DNA of 64,000 bases from Bradyrhizobium australiense (GCF_013114825.1 NZ_JAAVLX010000003.1:248001-312000); one strand, 5' to 3'. Positions 1-13,109 are shown, counted from the first letter of the stretch. Translations and numbers: made by a program. Notes: a model not told the origin generated them from the letters alone.

Positions 1-1527
<1,527 letters not shown>

Positions 1528-1586
1528 TCTTACGAGCGGCTTTCGCGCCGTTGGGCGAAGCGATTCCTGGAGCAGACTTGGAAAAC

Positions 1587-1614
1587 AAAAGGGCGGCCGA
1601 GAGGCCGCCCTTTT
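1587..1614. terminator. Bidirectional intrinsic terminator between katG and sod
   Basis: A perfect 12-bp inverted repeat, AAAAGGGCGGCC / GGCCGCCCTTTT, with the four-base loop GAGA. It has a T tract in either direction, so it can stop both katG (+) and the convergent dismutase (-). Its stem is identical to the terminator at 2557-2584. Confidence 0.9.
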
Positions 1615-1629
1615 CACATCGAATTCGCA

Positions 1630-2376
1630 TCACGCGCCAAGCGTGCCGGCCTTGGCCGCAGCATAGCGCTCGGCGATCTTGGCCCAGTTCACCGTATTCC
1701 ACCACGCCTTGAGATAATCCGCACGGCGGTTCTGGTAATTCAGATAATAGGCGTGCTCCCAGACGTCGTTGCCCATCAGCGCGCGCCTGCCATCCATCAT
1801 CGGGTTGTCCTGGTTCGGCCGGGTCTCGATCGCGAGCTTGCCTTCCTTGCTCACCGTCACGAACACCCAGCCCGAGCCGAACTGGCGTCCGCCGGCGGCA
1901 TTAAAATCGTTCTGGAATTTTTCCATACCGCCGAGATCGCGATCGATCGCGGCCAGCACCTCGCCCTCCGGCTTGCCGCCGTTCGGGCCCATGATTTCCC
2001 AGAACATGGTGTGGTTGGCGTGGCCGCCGAGATTGTTGCGGACGGTGAACTTGATACTGTCGTCGAGCGCATTCAGATTGCCGAGCACGTCCTCAAATTT
2101 CGCCGTGCCCAATTGCGAATTGGTCTTGGCGACGTTGTTGAGGTTGGCGACGTAGGCGGCATGGTGCTTGCCATGATGGATTTCCATCGTCTTGGCATCG
2201 ATATGGGGCTCGAATGCATTGGTCGGATAGGTCAGCGGCGGCAGCGTGAAGGGGCCGGTGGGGGCGGCGGCCGGAGCAGGAGCGGCCGCCTGCGCGAAGA
2301 CGAGACGTGGCGCTGCAGCCACCGCCGCGATACCGGTTGCTGCAAACATCAGATGGCGCCGGGACATGGATGACAT
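1630..2376 (-). CDS. Fe/Mn superoxide dismutase, exported (Tat-like signal)
   Basis: Converts superoxide to peroxide and oxygen. The four metal ligands of the Fe/Mn family are visible: His67 in MEIHHGKHH, His122 in NHTMFW, and Asp204 and His208 in DVWEHAYYL. The first 35 residues form a signal peptide with a twin-arginine-like SRRHLMF, an Ala-rich hydrophobic stretch and then a Pro/Ala linker. A periplasmic location through Tat is therefore inferred, unlike the usual cytosolic SodA/SodB. The ATG at 2376 has AAGGAG six bases upstream. The gene is convergent with katG, and the two adjacent genes handle superoxide and the peroxide it generates. Metal choice (Fe or Mn) cannot be told by eye. Confidence 0.93.
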   Translation of the reverse strand: MSSMSRRHLMFAATGIAAVAAAPRLVFAQAAAPAPAAAPTGPFTLPPLTYPTNAFEPHIDAKTMEIHHGKHHAAYVANLNNVAKTNSQLGTAKFEDVLGNLNALDDSIKFTVRNNLGGHANHTMFWEIMGPNGGKPEGEVLAAIDRDLGGMEKFQNDFNAAGGRQFGSGWVFVTVSKEGKLAIETRPNQDNPMMDGRRALMGNDVWEHAYYLNYQNRRADYLKAWWNTVNWAKIAERYAAAKAGTLGA

Positions 2377-2556
2377 CGAATTCTCCTTATCTATAGGTGA
2401 GCTTGGTGAATATGTGTGGACGGGACGCCGTAGGCCGCTGCGCGCGGCAAGTTACGGGTGAGGGGCGGGGTCGGGTTTCGTTTTGTTTCCTCATACCCCT
2501 GCGACGGAATCGCGCAGGTGCCGCGGTCCTGGCAGTGTAACTCAGGCGGCCAACAA

Positions 2557-2584
2557 AAAAGGGCGGCCGTTCGGCCGCCCTTTT
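2557..2584. terminator. Terminator of the rimP-pnp operon
   Basis: Perfect inverted repeat AAAAGGGCGGCC / GGCCGCCCTTTT with loop GTTC, 20 bases after the pnp stop. It is symmetric, so it could work in both directions, but on the plus strand no gene leads into it. Its arms are identical to those at 1587-1614. Confidence 0.9.
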
Positions 2585-2604
2585 GTTCACATTTTAGCGA
2601 TGCC

Positions 2605-4761
<2,157 letters not shown>

Positions 4762-4774
4762 AGTGATCTTTCTT

Positions 4775-4999
4775 TCATGGGTTCACGAGAGAGCGGAGCC
4801 CAAAAACACAAAGACCATGCGCAAGATGGCGGGACGCTGATCGCAATATGCGATCAGCATCCGGCGATCCTGCCATGGTCTTTATCTTTCGGATGGCATC
4901 CATCCTCTCGGCAGTCACGGGCACCTTGCCCTGTCCAGCGGCCGGATTGCTGCTGGACGTGTCGAGCACGATCCTTGTCGGATGATGCTCCTTGCGCAT
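4775..4999 (-). CDS. Candidate small ORF between rpsO and pnp
   Basis: A 74-codon frame starting ATG at 4999, with GGAG six bases upstream (TTTGGAGACGATCATG). The first 40 codons have G/C-rich third positions like real genes here. The second half runs through the 4810-4883 hairpin and looks non-coding. I recognise no domain. It may be a genuine small protein or leader peptide, or simply a chance frame in the pnp leader; the latter is somewhat more likely. Confidence 0.25.
   Translation of the reverse strand: MRKEHHPTRIVLDTSSSNPAAGQGKVPVTAERMDAIRKIKTMAGSPDADRILRSASRHLAHGLCVFGLRSLVNP
4810..4883 (-). promoter_or_regulatory. Long imperfect hairpin in the rpsO-pnp intercistronic leader
   Basis: A 74-base inverted repeat. 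Its outer arms AAAGACCATG / CATGGTCTTT are perfect, and the inner arms GCTGATCGCA / TGCGATCAGC close on a three-base loop. Few mismatches lie between, and some become G-U pairs in the minus-strand transcript. It ends 49 bases before the pnp start. In E. coli an RNase III-cleaved hairpin at this place lets PNPase repress its own mRNA. The same role here is inferred from position and shape. Confidence 0.75.
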
Positions 5000-5080
5000 G
5001 ATCGTCTCCAAAAATTGGAGTCCGGTTTCTTCGGAAAATCATGCGAAAACGCGCGCAAACTGCGCGCGCGTACACTCAAA

Positions 5081-5350
5081 TCAACGACGAATGTTATGCT
5101 TTTCGAGCAACGCCTTGTAACGTGCCTCGTCCTTCTTCTTGATGTAGTCGAGAAGGGAGCGGCGCGTCGACACCAGCTTCAGGAGGCCGCGGCGGGAATG
5201 ATTGTCCTTCACGTGGGTCTTGAAGTGGCCCGTGAGATTGTTGATGCGTTCCGATAGGATCGCAACCTGGACCTCGGGGGAACCGGTGTCGCCGGCTTTG
5301 GTGGCACTCGTCTTGATGACTTCCGCTTTGCGTTCGGCGGTAATCGACAT
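5081..5350 (-). CDS. rpsO: 30S ribosomal protein S15
   Basis: Primary 16S rRNA-binding protein of the small-subunit platform. It is 89 aa from the ATG at 5350, the usual S15 length, and carries the family segments [20 protein letters not shown] and [16 protein letters not shown] two codons upstream would add two residues but lacks support. A GAGAGAG tract lies just upstream of the chosen ATG. The start is two bases after the truB stop, so translation is probably coupled. S15 and PNPase are neighbours in most proteobacteria. Autoregulation of rpsO at its own mRNA is known elsewhere and not visible here. Confidence 0.98.
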   Translation of the reverse strand: MSITAERKAEVIKTSATKAGDTGSPEVQVAILSERINNLTGHFKTHVKDNHSRRGLLKLVSTRRSLLDYIKKKDEARYKALLEKHNIRR

Positions 5351-5352
5351 CG

Positions 5353-6489
5353 TCAAACTCTCTCATTGCTGCGACCGGGACTGGCAGTCAGCCCGGTCAG
5401 GTTGAACACGCGCTTAGGGATGAGTTCGCCATTGCCAATTTCAGCAAGCGCCAAAAGGCGGCCTGCCACCGTGACATAGACTGTGCCGCTACTATTGGGC
5501 GCATCCCGTCCGCGCAACAAAACGGCTTGGCCCCTGTGGAGCCTTGCCGCATCAGCCCGTGTGACGGCCAGTGCCGGGATGTCGTCCAGCGCGGTCTCAA
5601 CGGGCAAAAGCGCGTCGGCGAGGCTTCCCTCGCCAGACGCGGCTCTATTGCACAAAGCCTCCAATTCTTCCAGCGGAATCATGTCCGTCTCGCGGAATGG
5701 ACCCACAAGGGTCCGCCGCAACGCGCAGATATGGCCGAAACAGCCCAGAATCCGGCCGATATCGCGGGCCAGCGCCCTTACATAGGTGCCCTTGCCGCAC
5801 TCCGCCTCGAACACGGACTGCCCGTTATCTTCATGTTCTACAAGGGTTAATTCGTGAATCTCGACCGGCCGGGGTTTCAATTCGACGGTTTCGCCGTCCC
5901 GCGCCAGATCATAGGCGCGCTCGCCCTGGACCTTGATCGCCGAATATTGCGGCGGGATCTGCTCGATCAGGCCGGTGAACTGGGGCAGCAGGGCGCGGAT
6001 CGCGTCCGCTGACGGGCGGAACTCGCTGGTCCTGACAACGCGCCCTTCGGTATCGTCGGTATCGCGCTCCTCGCCCCAGGCGACCGTGAAGCGATAGCGC
6101 TTGCGCCCGTCCATCACGAAGGGAACCGTCTTGGTGGCCTCCCCGAGCGCGATCGGCAGGCCGCCGGACGCCAGCGGATCGAGCGTGCCGGCGTGCCCCG
6201 CACGCTTGGCCTGGAATAGGCGCTTGAGCACAGCAACCGCATGCGTCGAGGTCATGCCGATCGGCTTGTCGAGAATCACCCAGCCATGAACGTCGCGCTT
6301 GTCGCGCCGCGGCTGGTTGTTCTGGCGCGGCTGCTTCTTGTGACGCGGATCATTATTGGTGCGGCGTTCGCCTTCGTCGAAGCGTCGCTTGCCGTCGTCA
6401 CGCGACTCGCCTGAAAAAATATCTTTTTCAGCGTCGTGCGAATCGGCAGTTTGCTGCTCGATCACGCGGTTGGCGGTGGGCAGCGTCAT
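5353..6489 (-). CDS. truB: tRNA pseudouridine(55) synthase TruB
   Basis: Makes pseudouridine 55 in the T-loop of tRNAs. The catalytic Asp lies in [12 protein letters not shown], preceded by the family opening [18 protein letters not shown]. The ATG at 6489 shares one base with the rbfA stop (TGATG), which indicates coupling; a GTG one codon earlier is the alternative. The protein is 378 aa, longer than the roughly 310 of E. coli TruB, because of a basic and polar N-terminal extension of about 67 residues (rich in Arg, Lys, Asp, Gln and Asn) before the catalytic fold. The extension is low complexity and probably disordered; RNA binding is a guess. Confidence 0.97.
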   Translation of the reverse strand: MTLPTANRVIEQQTADSHDAEKDIFSGESRDDGKRRFDEGERRTNNDPRHKKQPRQNNQPRRDKRDVHGWVILDKPIGMTSTHAVAVLKRLFQAKRAGHAGTLDPLASGGLPIALGEATKTVPFVMDGRKRYRFTVAWGEERDTDDTEGRVVRTSEFRPSADAIRALLPQFTGLIEQIPPQYSAIKVQGERAYDLARDGETVELKPRPVEIHELTLVEHEDNGQSVFEAECGKGTYVRALARDIGRILGCFGHICALRRTLVGPFRETDMIPLEELEALCNRAASGEGSLADALLPVETALDDIPALAVTRADAARLHRGQAVLLRGRDAPNSSGTVYVTVAGRLLALAEIGNGELIPKRVFNLTGLTASPGRSNERV

Positions 6490-6902
6490 CACTTGTCGTC
6501 CGTATCGGGTGCGAGGTCTCTCTGCACCGCAGGTGTTCTTAGTAATTTCTCGATCCGTTCCGCTTCGTCGAATCGTTCGTCGACGCGAAAGCGAAGGTCG
6601 GGGACAAATTTTAAGTTAACGCGATGCGCGATCTCGCCGCGCAGGAACTTCTTGTTGCGTTCGAGCGCCGCAATCACGACGTCGATGTCGCGGCCGCCGA
6701 GCGGCATCACGTAAATCGTCGCGAGTTTCAGGTCCGGCGACATTCGCACCTCGGGAACAGTGATGATGTGGCCTTCGAGGTCGGGGTCGTGCACATTACC
6801 GTGCGACAGAATATCGGCGACCGCATGGCGCACCGTCTCGGCGACGCGCAATTGCCGTTGCGAGCCGCCGGGCGCGGAACTCTTGTTATGGTGGCGGGGC
6901 AT
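6489..6902 (-). CDS. rbfA: 30S ribosome-binding factor A
   Basis: Late 16S rRNA maturation and cold-adaptation factor that binds the 30S subunit. It has a single KH-like domain of 137 aa, typical for alphaproteobacteria. Recognisable parts are [32 protein letters not shown] and [20 protein letters not shown]. It overlaps truB by one base and lies downstream of infB, separated from it by a 159-base gap that carries a palindromic repeat (6940-7003). The repeat may trim or punctuate the polycistronic message. Confidence 0.97.
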   Translation of the reverse strand: MPRHHNKSSAPGGSQRQLRVAETVRHAVADILSHGNVHDPDLEGHIITVPEVRMSPDLKLATIYVMPLGGRDIDVVIAALERNKKFLRGEIAHRVNLKFVPDLRFRVDERFDEAERIEKLLRTPAVQRDLAPDTDDK

Positions 6903-6939
6903 TGCCGTCCTTCAAAAAAACAAATCGTAATGACCGGAC

Positions 6940-7003
6940 TTTATGCCGGCCATCCACGTCTTTCTCGCTGCTGAATTCTCAGGACGTGGATGCCCGGCAT
7001 AAA
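6940..7003. repeat. Palindromic intergenic repeat between infB and rbfA
   Basis: Arms 6940-6960 and 6983-7003 are inverted copies with one mismatch in 21 bases, around a 22-base centre. The right arm runs on into GCCGGGCATGACG, so nested hairpins with the core GCCCGGC/GCCGGGC can form. Its core resembles the repeats bracketing the GIY-YIG gene at 62270-62637. Confidence 0.8.
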
Positions 7004-7061
7004 GCCGGGCATGACGTCGAACTAGTTCAATATCCTTCTGACGAAGCCGTAAGGTTCAGAC

Positions 7062-9713
7062 TTACAGGCTGCGCTGGATCGTCTCCACGCGATAACACTC
7101 GATCACGTCGCCGACACGCATGTCGCCGTAATTCTCGAACGCCATGCCGCATTCCTGGCCGGACTGCACTTCCTTCACTTCATCCTTGAAGCGCTTCAGC
7201 GTCGAGAGCTTGCCTTCATGCACGACGACGTTGTCGCGGATCAGGCGAACGTTGGCGCCGCGCTCCACGGTGCCGTCGGTGACGCGGCAGCCGGCGACCT
7301 TGCCGACCTTGGAAATGTTGAACACTTCCAGGATCTGCGCATTGCCCAGCATGGTTTCGCGCAGCGTCGGCGCGAGCAGGCCGGACATCGCCTTCTTGAT
7401 GTCGTCGACGAGATCGTAGATGATGTTGTAGTAGCGGATCTCGATGCCGTTGCGCTTGGCGGCAGCGGCAGCTTCCTTGTTGGCGCGCACCGAAAAGCCG
7501 ATGATCGCGGCGTTGAAGCCTTCCGCCAGCGTCACGTCGGATTCGGAGATGCCGCCGACGCCCGCATGCAGGATGCGCGCGGCAACTTCCTCGGTGCCGA
7601 GTTTTTCCAGCGAACCCAAAATGGCTTCGAGCGAGCCTTGCACGTCGGCCTTCACGATCAGCGGGAATTCCTTGCGGCCCGCGGTCTTGAGCTGCGACAT
7701 CATCTGCTCGAGCGAGCCGCGCATGCCGGAAATCGAGGCCGCGGCGTTCTCGCGCTTCTGGTGGGCGCGATAGCTCGTGACCTGGCGGGCGCGGGCTTCG
7801 TTCTCGACCACGGCAAGGCGGTCGCCGGCTTCCGGCGGGCCGTTGAAGCCGAGTACTTCGACCGGCACCGAAGGTCCGGCCTCGTCGAGGTTCTCGCCCT
7901 GGTCCGAAATCAGCGCACGGACCCGGCCCATTTCGGCGCCGGCCACGATGATGTCGCCAACCCTGAGCGTACCGCGCTGGACCAGCACAGTCGCGACCGG
8001 ACCGCGGCCACGATCGAGCTTGGCTTCGATCACGGTGCCTTCGGCAGGCCGTTCCGAGTTGGTCTTGAGGTCGAGAAGTTCAGCCTGCAGCGCGATCATC
8101 TCGAGCAGCTTGTCGAGATTGGTCTTGTTCTTGGCGGAAACCTCGACGTCGACGACTTCACCGCCGAACGATTCGACCTGAACCTCGTGCTGCAAGAGTT
8201 CGGTGCGCACACGTTCCGGCTTGGCGTCGGGCTTGTCGATCTTGTTGATCGCCACGATCATCGGCACCTTGGCCGCCTTGGCGTGGTTGATCGCCTCCAC
8301 CGTCTGCGGCATGACGCCGTCATCGGCCGCCACCACCAGGATAACGATATCGGTGACCTTGGCGCCGCGCGCACGCATCGCGGTGAACGCGGCGTGGCCG
8401 GGCGTATCGATGAAGGTGATCTTCTTGCCGCTCTCCGGCGAGGTCACCTGATAGGCGCCGATATGCTGGGTGATGCCGCCGGCTTCGCCCGACACCACGT
8501 TGGCATGGCGCAGCGCGTCGAGCAGCGAGGTCTTGCCGTGGTCGACATGGCCCATCACGGTGACGACCGGCGAGCGCGGCTCGGTATCGGTCGAATCGTC
8601 GACGACGTCGAACAGGCCTTCTTCAACGTCGGACGCGGCGACGCGCTTGACGGTGTGGCCCATTTCCTCGGCGATCAGCTGCGCGGTGTCGGCATCGATC
8701 ACGTCGGTGATCTTGTGCATCGCGCCCTGCTTCATCAAAAGGCGGATGACGTCGACCGCGCGCTCCGACATGCGGTTGGCGAGTTCCTGGATGGTGATCG
8801 CTTCCGGGATTGTGACCTCGCGGACCAGCTTTTCCTTCGGTTCGTTCGAGGCATGGCCCTTCAGGCGCTGGGTGCGGCGGCGGAACGAGGCGATCGAACG
8901 CTCGCGCACGTCATCGTTGAGCGCGGTGACCACCGTCAGGCGCCCGCGCTCCTTTTGCGGGCCCGGCTTGTGGGTGGTCTTGGGAGCGGCTACGGGGCGC
9001 ATGGCGCCACCGGGGCCACGCCGAACCTGACGCGGACCTTCGTCTTCATCGGAACCGTCTGCGGCAACACCCGGGGCGCGCACGGGCGGCGCTGCAGCCG
9101 GACGGGCGCCGGCCGGACGGGCTGCGGCGGGTCGCGCTGCGGCGGGTGCCGCCGTCGCCGCGGGCTTGGTCTCGGCCTCGCCAAATCGCTTCTTGGCCTC
9201 GACTTCGGCCTTGCGCTTGGCTTCCTCTTCCTGGCGGTGCCGTTCTTCCTCGGCCTTGCGGCGGGCTTCGGCGGCCTCGCGTTCAGCCTGCTCAATGCCC
9301 TCACGGCTCGCACGGCGCTTGGCTTCTTCCTCGGCCAGACGGCGCTCTTCGATTTCACGTACCTTGGCGTCGGCCAGCGCGCTGGCGCGGGCGGAACGCT
9401 CGTCTTCCGTCAGCGTTCGCAGCACCACGCCCGAACCGCCGCGCGGCGCGGCGCCCGGCGTTGCCGCAGGGCGGGAGAGGGGGGCCTTTGCGGCGGGCGC
9501 TGCCTTGGCGGCGGCAGGCTCCGGCGCATGCGTCTCCGTGACGGGTGCGTCGCCGCCGACACGGCGCTTGCCGCGCTTTTCGACCACGACCTGCTTGGTC
9601 CGGCCATGGCTGAAGCTCTGGCGCACGGTGCCCGTCTCGACCCGCGGCTTCAGCGTCAAGGTCTTGGTCGGGACACTCAGAGTCTTGTCGCCAGGCGTTT
9701 TGGTATCAACCAT
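7062..9713 (-). CDS. infB: Translation initiation factor IF-2
   Basis: GTPase that brings fMet-tRNA to the 30S subunit and promotes subunit joining. It is 883 aa. An N-terminal IF2-associated region is followed by a charged Ala/Glu/Arg-rich linker (residues about 100-250, coiled-coil then Pro/Ala-rich). The second N-terminal helical domain is around 300-350, and the G domain has GHVDHGKT at 388-395, DTPGH and NKID. Domains II-IV complete the protein. The length and linker match alphaproteobacterial IF-2. It lies between ylxR and rbfA in the conserved operon. Confidence 0.98.
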   Translation of the reverse strand: MVDTKTPGDKTLSVPTKTLTLKPRVETGTVRQSFSHGRTKQVVVEKRGKRRVGGDAPVTETHAPEPAAAKAAPAAKAPLSRPAATPGAAPRGGSGVVLRTLTEDERSARASALADAKVREIEERRLAEEEAKRRASREGIEQAEREAAEARRKAEEERHRQEEEAKRKAEVEAKKRFGEAETKPAATAAPAAARPAAARPAGARPAAAPPVRAPGVAADGSDEDEGPRQVRRGPGGAMRPVAAPKTTHKPGPQKERGRLTVVTALNDDVRERSIASFRRRTQRLKGHASNEPKEKLVREVTIPEAITIQELANRMSERAVDVIRLLMKQGAMHKITDVIDADTAQLIAEEMGHTVKRVAASDVEEGLFDVVDDSTDTEPRSPVVTVMGHVDHGKTSLLDALRHANVVSGEAGGITQHIGAYQVTSPESGKKITFIDTPGHAAFTAMRARGAKVTDIVILVVAADDGVMPQTVEAINHAKAAKVPMIVAINKIDKPDAKPERVRTELLQHEVQVESFGGEVVDVEVSAKNKTNLDKLLEMIALQAELLDLKTNSERPAEGTVIEAKLDRGRGPVATVLVQRGTLRVGDIIVAGAEMGRVRALISDQGENLDEAGPSVPVEVLGFNGPPEAGDRLAVVENEARARQVTSYRAHQKRENAAASISGMRGSLEQMMSQLKTAGRKEFPLIVKADVQGSLEAILGSLEKLGTEEVAARILHAGVGGISESDVTLAEGFNAAIIGFSVRANKEAAAAAKRNGIEIRYYNIIYDLVDDIKKAMSGLLAPTLRETMLGNAQILEVFNISKVGKVAGCRVTDGTVERGANVRLIRDNVVVHEGKLSTLKRFKDEVKEVQSGQECGMAFENYGDMRVGDVIECYRVETIQRSL

Positions 9714-9793
9714 TCAAGCAGTCCTAATCTCGTTAGCGTTGTGCGTTTTCCGCACCGTCATTGAAGCAGGTCTTCGGAACCAATCTTCGTCAG

Positions 9794-10474
9794 TCAGAAT
9801 TTCTGGCCGCCATCCCCGGTCCTGTCGTCATCGTCCGTCCGGTATCGAACCAGGATCTGGCAGCGCGACAGGAACGTTTTGCTCGCCGGGCCCGCGAGCA
9901 GCGCAGCATGTATCACATTTGACCGGCCCAGTGCCAAATCCAATTGTGCCGAGGTTAAAGCGGTAACGATCGGCAAATCCCGCGATTCACCGATATTTCG
10001 GCCCCTTTGCCCGGCGATCGCGTCCAATTTGCGGATTCCGTCGGCCGCGCCGTCGGAAGCGTGGATCAGGACTTCGGCCCTGCCCTGTTCGAGCAGGCCC
10101 TCGACCTTGGCAAAGCCGGAAATCACCTGACCGGCCTTGGCCGCCATGGCCAGTGCCTCGGTGCAGCTTCGTTCCAGCAGGGCCTCGGTGTCGGCGGGAA
10201 GGGTCGCCGCGACCCGGACGTCGCGCTTGAACCCTCTGCTAAATTGGTGACGCCGCACCGCTTCCGCAACCGTCCGGCGCGAGGCCGATACCCAAAGGCC
10301 ACGGCCGGGCAGCTTGCGCTTCAAATCGGGAATTACGTCGCCCGAGGGGGTGACAACGAACCGGATCAGCTCGTCGATCGGGCGCACCTCGCGACTGACC
10401 GCGCACATCCGCATGGTCGCGGACTTGTCGGTCCGCGGCCCATGGTCGAGATCGGGGTCAGCCAAAGCGAGCAT
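9794..10474 (-). CDS. ylxR: YlxR-family RNA-binding protein (DUF448)
   Basis: Small nucleic-acid-binding protein encoded between nusA and infB in most bacteria. The N-terminal YlxR domain is clear (RMCAVSREVRPIDELIRFV, PGRGLWVSASR, ~residues 20-100). The C-terminal half, about 100-210, resembles the L7Ae/L30e-like RNA-binding fold (AGQVISGFAKVEGLL), a fusion frequent in alphaproteobacteria. It is 226 aa from the ATG at 10474, with a 75-base gap to nusA. YlxR has been linked to transcription regulation and to RNase P in other bacteria; its role here is not established. Confidence 0.9.
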   Translation of the reverse strand: MLALADPDLDHGPRTDKSATMRMCAVSREVRPIDELIRFVVTPSGDVIPDLKRKLPGRGLWVSASRRTVAEAVRRHQFSRGFKRDVRVAATLPADTEALLERSCTEALAMAAKAGQVISGFAKVEGLLEQGRAEVLIHASDGAADGIRKLDAIAGQRGRNIGESRDLPIVTALTSAQLDLALGRSNVIHAALLAGPASKTFLSRCQILVRYRTDDDDRTGDGGQKF

Positions 10475-10549
10475 GCCTGTTTGATGGCTCCAGTCATCTG
10501 CGCACGGTCTGCGCGCAGAAAGGATATTCGGTTTTGCGGAACACCCGCA

Positions 10550-12160
10550 TTACGCCGTCTGGTCTTCGGTGGCTTCCGCCGCCTCGGATTGCTTGGCGAG
10601 TTCGGCCTCGGTGATCCAGCCGGCAATGACGCGCGCCTGCATGATCATGGCTTCCGCGTCCTCGCGCGAGATCTCGTTGGCATCGAGAATGCCGGGATGC
10701 TTGGTCGGCTCGCTGCCTTCCTTGCGCTCGGTCCAGCCGACCAGATCGTCGGTGGCGCAGCCCGCCAGATCCTCGACCGTCTTGATGTCGTTCTCGCCGA
10801 ACTTCACCAGCATCTTTGAAGTCACGCCGGGGACCTTCTTCATTGCATCTTCCACGCCGAGTTCCTTGCGCTTGTTTTCCAGCTCGGTTTCGAGCTGCTC
10901 CAGATATTCTCTCGCCCGGCTCTGCAGCTCGTTGGCGGTTTCCTCGTCGAAACCCTCGATGCCGGCCAGTTCCTTGACATCGACCAGCGCCAGTTCCTCC
11001 ACCGACGTGAAGCCTTCAGACGCCAGCAGCTGGCCGACCACCTCGTCGACGTTCAGCGCTTCCATGAACACGCGGGTCGAGTTCTCGAAGTCGGCCTGGC
11101 GGCGCTCGGACTCTTCCTGCTCGGTGAGGATGTCGATATCCCAACCGGTCAGCTGCGAAGCGAGGCGCACGTTCTGGCCGCGCCGGCCGATCGCCAGCGA
11201 GAGCTGGTTGTTGGTGTCGGGAACCACGACCTCGATCCGCTCGCGGTCCTCGTCGATCACGACCTTGGCGACTTCGGCAGGCGCCAGCGCGTTGACGACG
11301 AAGGTAGCGATGTCGGGCGACCACGGAATGATGTCGATCTTCTCGCCCTGTAGTTCGTTCACCACTGCCTGTACGCGCGAGCCGCGCATGCCGACGCAGG
11401 CGCCGACCGGATCCACCGAGGAATCCCGGGAAATCACGCCGATTTTCGCGCGTGAGCCGGGATCGCGGGCCACCGCCTTGATCTCAACGATGCCATCATA
11501 GATTTCCGGCACTTCCTGCGCGAATAGTTTCGCCATGAACTGCGGATGGGTGCGGGAGAGGAAGATTTGCGGTCCGCGGGTTTCGCGGCGGACGTCGAAG
11601 ATGTAGGCGCGGACACGGTCACCGTTGCGGAACACCTCGCGCGGCAGCATCTCGTCGCGGCGGATGATGGCCTCACCGCGGCCGAGATCGACGATCACGC
11701 TGCCATATTCGACGCGCTTGACGACGCCGTTGACGATGTCGCCGATGCGGTCCTTGAATTCCTGGTATTGCCGGTCGCGCTCGGCCTCGCGCACCTTCTG
11801 CACGATCACCTGCTTGGCGGACTGCGCCGCGATGCGGCCATATTCCAGCGGCGGCAGGGTGTCGGCGATGGTGTCGCCGACCTGGGCGCCCGGATTGGCG
11901 CGCTGCGCGTCCGCCAGTGAAATCTGGTTCGCCGAGTTCTCGACCTGATCGACGACCAGCATGTGGCGCGACAGCCGCAGTTCGCCCTTCTTGGCGTCGA
12001 TCTCGGCGTGAACGTCGGTCTCGCTGCCGTAACGGGCGCGGGCCGCCTTGGCGATGGCGTCTTCCATCGCGGCGATCACGATGCCGCGGTCGATCGACTT
12101 TTCGCGGGCGACCGCGTCTGCGATCTGCAGCAGTTCGAGTTTGTTGGCACTGACTGCCAT
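10550..12160 (-). CDS. nusA: Transcription termination/antitermination factor NusA
   Basis: RNA polymerase-associated factor for pausing, termination and rRNA antitermination. It is 536 aa. The N-terminal polymerase-binding domain occupies roughly 1-130, the S1 domain 135-200 (GDIVNGVVKRVEYGSVIVDLG) and tandem KH domains 200-345 (including IGRRGQNVRLASQLTG). Two helix-hairpin-helix C-terminal repeats then precede an acidic tail. It starts three bases after rimP, so the two are translationally coupled. In other bacteria NusA feeds back on this operon, which fits the terminator-like leader at 13042-13073. Confidence 0.98.
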   Translation of the reverse strand: MAVSANKLELLQIADAVAREKSIDRGIVIAAMEDAIAKAARARYGSETDVHAEIDAKKGELRLSRHMLVVDQVENSANQISLADAQRANPGAQVGDTIADTLPPLEYGRIAAQSAKQVIVQKVREAERDRQYQEFKDRIGDIVNGVVKRVEYGSVIVDLGRGEAIIRRDEMLPREVFRNGDRVRAYIFDVRRETRGPQIFLSRTHPQFMAKLFAQEVPEIYDGIVEIKAVARDPGSRAKIGVISRDSSVDPVGACVGMRGSRVQAVVNELQGEKIDIIPWSPDIATFVVNALAPAEVAKVVIDEDRERIEVVVPDTNNQLSLAIGRRGQNVRLASQLTGWDIDILTEQEESERRQADFENSTRVFMEALNVDEVVGQLLASEGFTSVEELALVDVKELAGIEGFDEETANELQSRAREYLEQLETELENKRKELGVEDAMKKVPGVTSKMLVKFGENDIKTVEDLAGCATDDLVGWTERKEGSEPTKHPGILDANEISREDAEAMIMQARVIAGWITEAELAKQSEAAEATEDQTA

Positions 12161-12163
12161 GAC

Positions 12164-12928
12164 CTAGTCTCCTTCGGTAGGATCGATCTCGCCCCTGCGC
12201 AGTCTTTCTGCGGCGAGGCGGTGTTTCTTGGTATTCACCGGCTCCGGCTTCTTGCCGGGCTTCGGCTTCGGCTTGTTGCTTCTGGCCGGATCGCTCTTCT
12301 TTGCGTGCGGCGGAGGCGGTGGCGCCAACCCGAGATTCTGCTTCAACTCGCGCTCGGCCTGCTTGCCGCGCCGCATCGATTCAGCAATCAGCTCGTCGGT
12401 CAGAACCAGCCGCGCATCGGAGATGTCTTCCATCACCAAAAGCACGTCGGCATTTTCGTCGGCGCGTGTGTCATCCCGATGTAGCCGCACGGCATTGCCT
12501 TCGACACCGGCGAGGAGCCCGCGGAAACGCTTGCGGCCCTGATGGGCGACCGCCATTTCGATCTTCACGAGATGACCGGCGTAGCGCTCGAAATCCGATC
12601 GGCGCACCAGCGGGCGATCGATGCCGGGCGATGATATCTCCAGACGATAGGCGCGGTCGATCGGATCGGCGACGTCGAGCACCGGCGACAGCGCCCGCGA
12701 GATCGCCTCGCAATCCTCGATCTGCATCGATCCGTCGGGCCGCTCGGCCATAATCTGGACAGTGCAGCCGGCCTCGGCTGAAATTTTGATCCGGACCAGC
12801 CGGTAGCCCATTCCCTGCAGAACCGGTCCGGCCACTGCCGATACCCGCGCCGCCACGCCCGGCTCGACGACGAGACGGGGCTCGGCCAAGAGGTCGGCAT
12901 CCTCGGAAGCAGCAGTTGGATCGGTCAT
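12164..12928 (-). CDS. rimP: Ribosome maturation factor RimP
   Basis: Needed for 30S assembly. Family motifs include [15 protein letters not shown] and [14 protein letters not shown]. The first 150 residues or so are the two RimP domains. The C-terminal 70 are a Pro/Lys-rich tail ([11 protein letters not shown]) seen in rhizobial forms but absent in E. coli. The ATG at 12928 gives 254 aa; a TTG at 12940 is possible, and neither has a strong ribosome site. It is the first gene of the rimP-nusA-ylxR-infB-rbfA-truB-rpsO-pnp operon. Its roughly 175-base leader holds a terminator-like hairpin. Confidence 0.95.
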   Translation of the reverse strand: MTDPTAASEDADLLAEPRLVVEPGVAARVSAVAGPVLQGMGYRLVRIKISAEAGCTVQIMAERPDGSMQIEDCEAISRALSPVLDVADPIDRAYRLEISSPGIDRPLVRRSDFERYAGHLVKIEMAVAHQGRKRFRGLLAGVEGNAVRLHRDDTRADENADVLLVMEDISDARLVLTDELIAESMRRGKQAERELKQNLGLAPPPPPHAKKSDPARSNKPKPKPGKKPEPVNTKKHRLAAERLRRGEIDPTEGD

Positions 12929-13041
12929 GTCCAGGGTCAAAAGCGTCTTACTTGCATGGTTTAGGACGGGCCTAACCGGAGGTCCGGCCGGTTCCCCGAA
13001 CCGCCCTTGAGGCCCGTTCTGGGCAAGGCAGATTCAGGTAA

Positions 13042-13073
13042 TAAAAAAGAGCGGGTCCCGGGGGGCCCACTCT
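13042..13073 (-). promoter_or_regulatory. Terminator-like hairpin in the rimP leader (possible attenuator)
   Basis: In the minus-strand transcript a GC-rich stem, AGAGTGGG pairing with CCCGCTCT plus inner GGG/CCC pairs, is followed at once by six U residues. It lies about 35 bases after the predicted transcription start and 115 before rimP, with no gene upstream to terminate. That arrangement suggests attenuation or antitermination control of the whole operon. Leader terminators before rimP are known in enterobacteria. The function here is inferred. Confidence 0.6.
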
Positions 13074-13109
13074 CAATACGCGATCGTATGAGAACCATAA
13101 GTTGCCGCG

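Noticed and set aside
7218..9764. 848-codon open frame on the plus strand
   Set aside because: Antisense shadow of infB produced by its high GC content.
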